Origin: an uncultured Microcaldota archaeon
Lineage (GTDB): Archaea; Micrarchaeota; Micrarchaeia; Anstonellales; Anstonellaceae
NCBI GenBank assembly: GCA_903923795.1
Contig: CAIXYX010000028.1
Span: 1 to 7,100, forward strand
Direction of reading: 5' to 3'
Length of the DNA stretch: 7,100 nt
Numbering within the stretch: the stretch's first letter is position 1; each line of letters opens with the position of its first letter. The translations under genes were made by a program, and so were the position numbers. Shown one piece after another: positions 1-4,846 of this stretch. Under the pieces are notes generated by a model. That model worked only from the letters and a program-made list of their open reading frames with translations, was not told the DNA's origin and ran no database searches.

Positions 1-30
1 AAGCCTTGTAGAAATCAAAATTGAAATAAA

Positions 31-64
31 GCCCGTGGTTGACTGTTGCCAGGCAAACACGGGG
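31..64 (-). terminator. Possible second hairpin downstream of ftsZ
   Basis: CCCGTG (32-37) and CACGGG (58-63) form a perfect 6-bp inverted repeat with a 20-nt loop, inside which TTGCC-A-GGCAA is itself palindromic. Read on the minus strand, the hairpin is followed by a T-rich run (30 down to about 12). It could be a back-up terminator behind the stronger one at 120-170, or an operator or start region for something to the left of the window. I see no gene in 1-162. A tRNA reading of the GTTCGATTC-like string near 72-80 (minus) fails because no T-stem pairs around it. Confidence 0.25.
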
Positions 65-119
65 AAGCAAACGAATCGAACTGCCCATCTAAATTTAAAA
101 AACCAACTGGGCTAAAATT

Positions 120-170
120 GAAAAATAAAAAATTAAAAAATAAAAAAATGTCGGATAATTCCTTATCCGA
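120..170 (-). terminator. ftsZ terminator: hairpin over the stop codon plus T tracts
   Basis: TCGGATAA and TTATCCGA at 151-170 form a perfect 8-bp stem with a 4-nt loop (GGAA in the ftsZ direction). The TAA stop of ftsZ lies inside the 5' arm. Immediately downstream in the ftsZ direction come runs of T7, T6, T6 and T5 (149 down to 120), interrupted by single A or AA. Archaeal RNA polymerase terminates mainly on T tracts, so the tracts are probably the active signal. The hairpin may stabilise the 3' end or reduce read-through. Confidence 0.65.
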
Positions 171-1227
171 TAATCTCTATGTCCGAATAGTTGGTAGCCT
201 TGGTGGTCACCGGTTCCTCGACGCCGGCACCAAACACGTTGGCACCCTTCACGCCTGTGACTATGGCCACGATTTCCAGCTTTCCGTCGTATCCGGGGAT
301 GAGACGCGCGCCCCACTTGACGTTTGCCTGGGGGTCCATCTTCTCGGTGATTATTTCACCGGCCTTGATGGCATCACCCAGCGTCAGGTCCGCGCCACCC
401 GAGATGTGAATAAGGGCGCCATTGGCACCGTCGAATTCCACGTCGAGCAGGCGGTTCTTGAGCACGCCTTCGGCGGCAGAGCGCACCTTGTCGGTGCCCT
501 TGCCTTCACCCACTGCGATGAATCCCACGCCTCCGCCTGAAACAATGGCCCGCACATCGGCGAAGTCAATGTTGATCAGTGAGGGCTGCGTGATGGTCCA
601 CACCAGGCCTCCCACTGCCTTTGAGAGAATCTCATCGGCAACTGCGAACGCTTCGTTCATGGGCAGATTGGGCACCAGTTTCACGAGGCGGTTGTTGTCG
701 AGCACGATGACCGAGTCGACGACTTTGCGCAGTTTGTTGATACCCTCGTCAGCCTTCGTGCGGCGCGCCCGCTCGAGGTTGAATGGGTATGTCACCATGG
801 CAATCGTGATAGCGCCCTGTTCTTTGGCGATTTCAGCGATCACGGGCGCTGCACCTGTACCGGTGCCACCACCCATGCCGGCGCAGATGAAGACGAGATG
901 AGCTCCTTCGAGTTCTTTCTCTAAGAGAGCCCGGTCTACCTCAGCTGATTTTGCACCGGTGTCTGGATATCCTCCAGCTCCTAAGCCCTTGGTGATGCTC
1001 TTGCCTATGAGCACCTTCTTGGCTTTCTCATGGATCATGTTCAGGTGCTGGCGGTCTGTGTTGACGGCTACCAGGTCGCATCCCTTGACCCCTGAGCGTA
1101 TAAGGCGGTTGATTGTGTTGTTACCACCGCCTCCTACTCCTACTACAACGATCCTAATCTGGTCTGAGCCGAAAGATTCTTGAGCCGGCTCTTGCTCGCC
1201 CAGGACGGATTTCACGAGACTTTCCAT
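163..1227 (-). CDS. ftsZ: Cell division GTPase FtsZ (archaeal, FtsZ2-like)
   Basis: This is the tubulin-like GTPase that polymerises at mid-cell into the division ring. With the ATG at 1227 the protein has 354 residues, the usual archaeal length. Visible motifs are the N-terminal nucleotide-binding loop VGVGGGGNN (about 29-37), NTDRQHL (56-62), the tubulin signature GGGTGTG (119-125), and the T7 catalytic loop N-x-D-x-x-D (219-224), which completes the GTPase site of the next subunit. The strings VLDNNRL, VPNLP and TQPSLIN resemble the archaeal FtsZ2 type as I remember it, but FtsZ1 versus FtsZ2 needs a tree. A short C-terminal tail ends in YSDIEIIG and may contact a membrane anchor such as SepF; that is inference. 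An in-frame TTG at 1251 would add 8 residues, but the ATG at 1227 has an AAAGGGCG Shine-Dalgarno-like run 5 nt upstream and is preferred. The gene is monocistronic here, divergent from lemA, and ends in a hairpin plus T tracts. Confidence 0.97.
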   Translation of the reverse strand: MESLVKSVLGEQEPAQESFGSDQIRIVVVGVGGGGNNTINRLIRSGVKGCDLVAVNTDRQHLNMIHEKAKKVLIGKSITKGLGAGGYPDTGAKSAEVDRALLEKELEGAHLVFICAGMGGGTGTGAAPVIAEIAKEQGAITIAMVTYPFNLERARRTKADEGINKLRKVVDSVIVLDNNRLVKLVPNLPMNEAFAVADEILSKAVGGLVWTITQPSLINIDFADVRAIVSGGGVGFIAVGEGKGTDKVRSAAEGVLKNRLLDVEFDGANGALIHISGGADLTLGDAIKAGEIITEKMDPQANVKWGARLIPGYDGKLEIVAIVTGVKGANVFGAGVEEPVTTKATNYSDIEIIG

Positions 1228-1275
1228 ATAGTCGCCCTTTGGTAAGGGCAAGCAACGAGGAGCAGGTTAAAAAGA
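1228..1275 (-). promoter_or_regulatory. Candidate ftsZ promoter and ribosome binding site
   Basis: On the minus strand a TATA-like TCTTTTTAACC lies at 1275-1265, about 43 nt before the ATG at 1227. That spacing predicts an RNA start near 1245 and a leader of about 18 nt containing AAAGGGCG (1240-1233). A start near 1245 also argues against the TTG at 1251. The TATA-like string lies inside repeat copy A, so the repeat may carry the promoter. Confidence 0.35.
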
Positions 1276-1305
1276 GAATCGGTAAGAAGTGGGGGAATGG
1301 AAAAA
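1262..1305 (+). repeat. Direct repeat copy A (left flank of the lemA-tpm cassette)
   Basis: This 44-bp segment aligns in the same orientation with 2860-2903. Thirty-nine of 45 aligned columns match, with two single-base gaps and four mismatches. Shared cores are GAGAATCGGT and AGTGGGGG followed by AATGGAAAAA. Weaker similarity continues for about 11 bp beyond 1305. The copy lies between divergent ftsZ and lemA, on the ftsZ side. Its nature is unknown: a dispersed intergenic element, a duplicated promoter segment, or the scar of a cassette insertion. Confidence 0.8.
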
Positions 1306-1391
1306 GAAGTGAGAAATAAAAAAATGGATGCGGAGCACCTTGTTCATTATGTCTGGGTCGTAAACGTGACGTCAGATGGGCGGGTGTATTC

Positions 1392-1434
1392 TTTTTAATA
1401 TAATGAGCTAAAAGAAGTTAATGGTTGGTGATGA
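1392..1434 (+). promoter_or_regulatory. lemA-tpm promoter and ribosome binding site
   Basis: TTTTTAATATAATG at 1392-1405 matches the archaeal TATA box and predicts an RNA start near 1423-1425. GGTGAT (1427-1432), complementary to the 16S rRNA 3' end, precedes the lemA ATG at 1438 by 5 nt, so the mRNA leader would be only about 13-15 nt. The stretch 1306-1391 between repeat copy A and this box holds nothing else I can support. Confidence 0.7.
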
Positions 1435-1437
1435 TTT

Positions 1438-2022
1438 ATGAGTAATCCATCTATTAATCCCATTTACATTATCGGCGGCGTATTGGTCATTGTCCTCATC
1501 TGGGGCGTCCTGACCTACAACGGCTTGGTGGCCCAGTCCGCAGCCGTGGACGGCCAGTGGGCCCAGGTGCAGACTGCCTATCAGCGCCGCGCCGACCTCA
1601 TCCCCAACCTCGTCTCCTCAGTCAACAAGTATATGCGCTACGAGGGCGGACTTTTGGAGAACATCACCGCATTGCGCTCGCAGTGGGCCAACGCCAAGAC
1701 GCCGGAGGACCAGATTGCCGCCGGCTCGGCCATGGACTCGGCCATCAGCCGGCTGCTCGTGGTTTCGGAAAACTACCCCGACCTTAAGGCCGATACCTCG
1801 GTCTCCAAGCTCATGGATGAGCTGGCCGGCTCTGAAAACCGCATCTCGGTGGAGCGCATGCGCTACAATGACGCGGTCAAGAGCTACAACGTCGCCATCC
1901 ACACCCTGCCCACCAACATCGTGGCCGGAATGATGGGACTCAAAGACCGGCCCTACTTCCAAGCCTCGGCTGAGGCCCAGAAAGTCCCCGTCGTCAACGA
2001 CAGCGTGCCGGGGATGCAATGA
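1438..2022 (+). CDS. lemA: LemA family membrane protein
   Basis: LemA proteins are small membrane-anchored helical-bundle proteins. Their biochemical role is not firmly established, and in many genomes they sit beside TPM-domain proteins. The 194 residues are a normal length. One N-terminal transmembrane helix (about 9-27) is followed by the family hallmarks: YN at 27-28, YQRRADLIPNLV at 48-59, VSENYPDLKA around 109-118, and GSENRISVERMRYNDAV at 131-147. The C-terminal part has the usual YF-x-A-x-x-x-A-x-K-x-P pattern before the end. The ATG at 1438 is supported by an upstream GGTGAT and a TATA box. The stop overlaps the start of the TPM gene by 4 nt (ATGA), so the two are probably translationally coupled. 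The body is GC-rich in sampled lines (60-67%), slightly above ftsZ (55-62%) and clearly above the unrecognised genes to the right (47-53%). Family assignment is firm; function is not. Confidence 0.95.
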   Translation: MSNPSINPIYIIGGVLVIVLIWGVLTYNGLVAQSAAVDGQWAQVQTAYQRRADLIPNLVSSVNKYMRYEGGLLENITALRSQWANAKTPEDQIAAGSAMDSAISRLLVVSENYPDLKADTSVSKLMDELAGSENRISVERMRYNDAVKSYNVAIHTLPTNIVAGMMGLKDRPYFQASAEAQKVPVVNDSVPGMQ

Positions 2023-2795
2023 GTGGCTCCAACCCACCCCGAACCTGGCGCTTGGCAGCTTTCGCGTTTGCGTTTCTGCTGCTGGCGCCCTTTCTTTTTT
2101 CCGACGTTCCCACCATCCACCCCTGTCTAAATGACCAGGTCGGCGTGGTGAATGCCGCCGACGCCGCGTCGATTACTGCCCTCTGCAACCAGGTGGAGCG
2201 CAACAAGGCGGTGGAAATGGCCGTCCTCATCGTCAATACCACTCAGCCTGAGGACATCGATCAGTATGCCGTCGACGTGTTCGCCAAGAATGGCATCGGC
2301 AAGAAGGGCGAGAGCAACGGCCTGCTGATGGTCATTGCCACGACCGACCGCACCTGGCGCGTGGAGGTCGGCTATGGCCTCGAGCCCGTGCTGCCCGACG
2401 GCAAGGTCGGCTCTATCGCCCGCATCTATCTGATTCCCCAGCTCAAAACTGGAAATTATGGCCAAGGCATTATCGCCACGCTGACCCAATTCGAGTCGGT
2501 CATCAATTCCGACTACACGCCCGGCAAGCCCGTTTCATCAGGCATCAATCTCGGCGGCCTGCTCTGCATCGTGCCTTTCATCCTCGTAATCATCGTCATT
2601 TTCTGGGCCATCTTCTCCATGGCCAAGCACGTGAAGAAAGGCGGCAAAATCAGCAATCATCCCTATTTCGGATGGAACCGCCCTCCCCGCGGCGGCAATT
2701 TTGGAGGCGGCGGATTCTCCGGAGGCGGCGGGTTCTCGTCTGGCGGCTTTGGCGGCGGCAGCTCGGGTGGCGGCGGAGCGAGCGGCGGATTTTAG
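2019..2795 (+). CDS. TPM-domain (YgcG-like) membrane protein with Gly-rich tail
   Basis: The 258-residue protein has an N-terminal hydrophobic signal or anchor segment (about 12-28), a TPM domain (about 34-165), a second transmembrane helix (about 178-202), a basic linker (KHVKKGGK) and a 34-residue Gly/Ser/Phe tail (225-258). Domain hallmarks include LLMVIATTDRTWRVEVGYGLEPVLPDG (102-128, motif positions) and the helix that follows it. TPM domains occur in YgcG-type proteins and in plant TLP18.3/Psb32, for which phosphatase and repair roles have been proposed; activity here is not shown. The topology suggests the TPM domain is outside the cytoplasm, with the tail on the other face. Cys36 and Cys56 could form a disulphide there, which is inference. 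The gene starts inside the lemA stop (ATGA) and lacks its own promoter, so it is the second gene of that operon. Glycine-rich C-termini are common in this family, so the tail is not a frameshift. Confidence 0.93.
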   Translation: MSGSNPPRTWRLAAFAFAFLLLAPFLFSDVPTIHPCLNDQVGVVNAADAASITALCNQVERNKAVEMAVLIVNTTQPEDIDQYAVDVFAKNGIGKKGESNGLLMVIATTDRTWRVEVGYGLEPVLPDGKVGSIARIYLIPQLKTGNYGQGIIATLTQFESVINSDYTPGKPVSSGINLGGLLCIVPFILVIIVIFWAIFSMAKHVKKGGKISNHPYFGWNRPPRGGNFGGGGFSGGGGFSSGGFGGGSSGGGGASGGF

Positions 2796-2803
2796 AATTC
2801 GCC

Positions 2804-2865
2804 AACTGCTTTGTAAGCGTTTAATATTTTCCAGCGCCTCGCTCTTAGTAAAACCAAAAGCAGTT
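2804..2865 (+). other. Long-loop hairpin in the tpm 3' region
   Basis: AACTGCTTT (2804-2812) and AAAGCAGTT (2857-2865) form a perfect 9-bp inverted repeat around 44 nt. Inside it, AGCG-CCT-CGCT (2833-2843) can form a small hairpin. It starts 9 nt after the tpm stop, and its 3' arm overlaps the start of repeat copy B. It may be a 3'-end structure or terminator-associated element of the lemA-tpm mRNA. No long T tract follows on the plus strand, so a classical terminator is not supported. Confidence 0.35.
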
Positions 2866-2903
2866 AAAACGAGAATCGGTCTGGAGTGGGGGGAATGGAA
2901 AAA
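2860..2903 (+). repeat. Direct repeat copy B (right flank of the lemA-tpm cassette)
   Basis: This is the second copy of the element at 1262-1305, in the same orientation, with 39 of 45 aligned columns identical. It lies in the 160-bp space between the convergent ends of tpm (2795) and the minus-strand gene ending at 2956. No gene starts just left of it on the minus strand, so any promoter carried by this copy would point at the tpm 3' end. The copies are 1.55 kb apart, so they are not a CRISPR array. Confidence 0.8.
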
Positions 2904-2931
2904 ATAATGAAAAAGTGGGGCAAAATCATTA
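2899..2931 (-). terminator. T-rich terminator candidate downstream of the gene at 2956-3402
   Basis: Downstream of the stop at 2956, the minus strand carries T5 (2914-2910) and T6 (2904-2899). A 6-bp inverted repeat TAATGA/TCATTA (2905-2910 and 2926-2931) spans the first tract. T tracts are the main archaeal termination signal. The T6 tract belongs to the edge of repeat copy B. Confidence 0.4.
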
Positions 2932-2955
2932 CTGAATAAGTCGTTGCCGAATTAC

Positions 2956-3402
2956 TCAGCAGCCCCAAAAACCGCCCGAATCCATGCGCAAATCGGTCAG
3001 AAGGCCGAGCCGCCTGGCCTCGCCAACTAGCCTTTTCATCTCATTATCGAGCTTTATCCCCGAACCGTTTTTGTTTTTCAGGAAATCAACAAGGAGCATG
3101 TCGGCGTTTCGGGCGAAATCGGCCAATTCGGGCTCGTCGAACCGCGCGCCGGAGCGCAATGCCTGATTTATAGTGCCAAGCACACTGCGCATAATCGGTT
3201 TCGCATATTCGGCATTTCCGCCCCAGTTCATCTGCACATCCGCCAATCCGTAGAGCTGCCCCCACATGTCTTTTGAGATGAAATTGTCACGGACCTGAAG
3301 TTCTGGGGGGTTGAGTTTCATCTTGTATATGTATTCCCCGACGAATTTCGGTCGTTCATTCGGCATAGGAATCATCATTTTTGCATTGCTTTGGGCTAAC
3401 AT
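2956..3402 (-). CDS. Unrecognised protein of 148 residues
   Basis: I do not recognise this family. From the ATG at 3402 the product is a soluble-looking protein with no signal peptide or transmembrane helix. Its first third contains MPNERPKFVGEYIYKMKLNPPELQV, a short amphipathic stretch, then a tryptophan-containing segment (MWGQLYG, MNWGG), a helical middle rich in Arg and acidic residues (ELADFARNADMLLVDFLK), and a C-terminus ending GGFWGC with a last-residue Cys. The start at 3402 has GGAGTGG 7 nt upstream. An in-frame ATG at 3513 would add 37 residues and has a TATA-like TTTTATA about 24 nt upstream, which would suit a leaderless mRNA. However, that extra stretch is built largely from the AGTGGGA repeat cluster and differs in composition, so the shorter form is preferred. 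It lies last in the minus-strand series abce1, 419-residue gene, this gene. Sampled GC is 47-53%. Confidence 0.6.
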   Translation of the reverse strand: MLAQSNAKMMIPMPNERPKFVGEYIYKMKLNPPELQVRDNFISKDMWGQLYGLADVQMNWGGNAEYAKPIMRSVLGTINQALRSGARFDEPELADFARNADMLLVDFLKNKNGSGIKLDNEMKRLVGEARRLGLLTDLRMDSGGFWGC

Positions 3403-3428
3403 GTCATATCCACTCCATCCCCAATCTA

Positions 3429-3533
3429 TAGTGGGAATTATGTGGGATATTAGTATGCAAGAGTTTATAACACTATCCCACTTTTCTCCCACTAAAGAAG
3501 TCTTCCCCCTCATTATCGAAGTCCTCTCCCACT
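3429..3533. repeat. AGTGGGA heptamer cluster with a 21-bp inverted repeat
   Basis: Five AGTGGGA-type heptamers lie within 105 bp. On the plus strand they are at 3430-3436 and 3441-3447 (the latter TGTGGGA). On the minus strand they are at 3476-3482, 3487-3493 and 3527-3533. The first four form the arms 3429-3449 and 3474-3494, which are inverted copies matching at 17 of 21 positions with a 24-nt spacer. The cluster lies between the stop of the 419-residue gene (3541) and the preferred start of the next gene (3402), and includes TATA-like strings TTATAAA (3470-3464) and TTTTATA (3539-3533) on the minus strand. It reads as a multi-site operator or a foldable leader; the binding factor is unknown. 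If translation starts at 3513, the cluster would be coding. Confidence 0.7.
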
Positions 3534-3540
3534 ATAAAAG

Positions 3541-4800
3541 TCAATACGCGCCTTGGTCTTTCTCTGCCCATATGTCGAGCAAGCCGTCATTAGCCAATAC
3601 AAATTCCTGCATGAGCTCGCCCGCCCTGCGTTTGTCCTGCAACAGGGGGAAAACCCCAAAGATGACGCCCGGCATGCTCTGCTCGAATGTCATATACCCA
3701 TGCCCGATTATCTGCGCCAGCCAGATACCTCTTTCATCTTTGCCAAATCTGTAGTGCAATGCCATCTCATGCAAAACCGCCGCGGATTCATCTGATTTCT
3801 CGAACAGGCTTGCGAGCAGGGGAGCCGTATGCTCGATGTGCTCCCAACCAATGGGGCGTGAAATCAGTATCTGCTCAAATGCCTTCGCAACATTTCCAAA
3901 GTCTTTCTCTTGCGCCGAAATGGTCAGCAGCAGCGCAGCCTCGATAATCTCATCAGCACTGAATTTCGTGCTTAGCATGGTACTATTCAGCATGGTACTG
4001 GCATGCTCTATTATCATTCTGGCTCCGTCCGCGTCTTTGTTCGCTATCAGATTGCGCGCATGTGCGGCCATGGCGTCGTATTCCTCGCGGCTTGGCATCG
4101 GCTCTTGCAAAAGAGCGAGCAGGCGCCTGCGATCAACGTCTATGCCTGCCGATTTCACCGAGGCTGCGTCATCCAGCGTTTCGAGGGGAGGAAAAACAAG
4201 CGGGGCAGGCCCTGCGCCGCGCGGGGTTTCCCAAGTTTTTTTCTGCTCCATCTCTATCTGTCTAAGAAGCGCATTCACTGCCTTGGAGATGGCATTCTCA
4301 TACGCTTTCATGGCCATCTTATGCTCAAACTCCAGCGCGTCAAGTTTTTGCACTGTGTCTGCTATGCTCTTGGTCTTCTCTTCCTCGAATTTTTTCAGTT
4401 CCTGCGCCAAATCCTTGTTTTCCGCCGATGCGTTGCTCTTCATCCAGACATGGACGTTCTTCAAATCCTGCTGGTCCATACTCATTCTCTTGTTCAGCCA
4501 CAGCATCCGCTGCAGGTAGAATTCGTCGCTTTTGTCCATTTCGCGCACAGTTTGCTCTATCTTGGAAATGGCATTCTCGATGGCGGCAGGCAGTTTTTCA
4601 ATGGCGCCAGGCAGTTTTTTCGAGTCTTTTATCGCGTCATCCTTTATCGCGTCATTCTCGAGGCTGCTTGTTTTATCCAGCTTCGAGAAAAAGATATTTC
4701 TGCTCAATTCAGATCCCGGCAGATATTTGCTGACGGCCTCGATGCGGCTGATGAGTTTGGGGTATTGTTTGAAGATGTCTGTTTTCTCCGGAGTGCTCAT
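3541..4800 (-). CDS. Unrecognised coiled-coil and helical-repeat protein, 419 residues
   Basis: I do not recognise this family. Starting at the ATG at 4800 (MSTPEKTD), the protein is hydrophilic and lacks a signal peptide or membrane segment. Residues 1-60 are mixed. Residues about 70-188 are highly charged and nearly proline-free, with heptad-like spacing, suggesting a long coiled coil; ENAISK recurs at about 75-80 and 168-173. A proline-rich hinge follows (about 192-205, GAGPAPLVFPP). The C-terminal half (about 210-419) is a run of Ala/Leu-rich amphipathic helices resembling a TPR-like solenoid, though no clear TPR consensus is seen. Three short in-frame tandem duplications lie within the gene. 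An earlier in-frame start at 4908 is rejected because it would overlap the end of abce1 and lies upstream of the TATA box at 4822-4830. The gene follows abce1 by 46 nt on the same strand. Sampled GC is about 47%. A scaffold or adaptor role is inference only. Confidence 0.75.
   Translation of the reverse strand: MSTPEKTDIFKQYPKLISRIEAVSKYLPGSELSRNIFFSKLDKTSSLENDAIKDDAIKDSKKLPGAIEKLPAAIENAISKIEQTVREMDKSDEFYLQRMLWLNKRMSMDQQDLKNVHVWMKSNASAENKDLAQELKKFEEEKTKSIADTVQKLDALEFEHKMAMKAYENAISKAVNALLRQIEMEQKKTWETPRGAGPAPLVFPPLETLDDAASVKSAGIDVDRRRLLALLQEPMPSREEYDAMAAHARNLIANKDADGARMIIEHASTMLNSTMLSTKFSADEIIEAALLLTISAQEKDFGNVAKAFEQILISRPIGWEHIEHTAPLLASLFEKSDESAAVLHEMALHYRFGKDERGIWLAQIIGHGYMTFEQSMPGVIFGVFPLLQDKRRAGELMQEFVLANDGLLDIWAEKDQGAY
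3974..3999. repeat. In-frame 15-bp-period repeat in the 419-residue gene
   Basis: AGCATGGTACT occurs at 3974-3984 and again at 3989-3999, a period of 15 bp. On the coding strand it encodes the duplicated STML of STMLNSTMLS (about residues 267-276). The period is a multiple of three, so the duplication keeps the frame. Confidence 0.75.
4579..4620. repeat. In-frame 21-bp tandem duplication in the 419-residue gene
   Basis: Units 4579-4599 and 4600-4620 match at 18 of 21 positions, with GGCAGTTTTT shared at the end. They encode the repeated KLPGAIE and KLPAAIE (about residues 62-75), just before the predicted coiled coil. Confidence 0.8.
4626..4655. repeat. In-frame 15-bp tandem duplication in the 419-residue gene
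   Basis: Units 4626-4640 and 4641-4655 match at 14 of 15 positions (TTTATCGCGTCAT core) and encode the repeated DAIKD (about residues 50-59). The unit lies 6 bp from the 21-bp duplication, so this segment looks prone to slippage or recent expansion. Confidence 0.8.
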
Positions 4801-4821
4801 ATCCTGCCATTCGGTGGTGAA

Positions 4822-4830
4822 TAATATAAA
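4822..4830 (-). promoter_or_regulatory. TATA box of the 419-residue gene (leaderless start)
   Basis: TTTATATTA on the minus strand lies in the 46-nt gap after abce1, centred about 26 nt upstream of the ATG at 4800. With archaeal TATA spacing, the RNA would begin at or within a few nt of that ATG, giving a leaderless mRNA. The absence of a good Shine-Dalgarno sequence just upstream (only GGCAGGAT) fits this. The gene can therefore be transcribed separately from abce1. Confidence 0.55.
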
Positions 4831-4846
4831 TGTGTTATAATGCCTG

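Noticed and set aside
64..100. tRNA fragment suggested by a GTTCGATTC-like string (minus strand)
   Set aside because: The bases on either side do not pair as a T-stem, and no anticodon or acceptor arms can be built.
46..901. Plus-strand open frames opposite ftsZ
   Set aside because: The minus strand encodes an intact FtsZ with all motifs. The plus-strand frames have low-complexity or incoherent products and cross the ftsZ terminator.
1367..1374. TGACGTCA palindrome upstream of the lemA TATA box as an operator
   Set aside because: 8-bp palindromes are expected about 28 times by chance in 7.1 kb, and this one has no extension or second copy.
1427..1434. Box C (TGATGA) of a C/D guide RNA near the lemA start
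   Set aside because: No properly spaced box D or C'/D' pair is present. The string is better explained as the Shine-Dalgarno site.
1262..2903. CRISPR-like reading of the two ~44-bp repeats
   Set aside because: Only two diverged copies exist, 1.55 kb apart with two genes between them. There is no spacer periodicity and no cas gene in view.
1262..2903. Classical insertion sequence or transposon around lemA-tpm
   Set aside because: No transposase or integrase gene, no terminal inverted repeats, and the flanking copies are too long and too diverged for a fresh target-site duplication.
4003..4824. Long plus-strand open frame (273 codons) opposite the 419-residue gene
   Set aside because: Its product is rich in Phe, Leu, Arg, His and Cys without domain logic, and there is no promoter or Shine-Dalgarno site. 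The minus-strand product has coherent coiled-coil and helical structure and a TATA box, so this is an antisense shadow.
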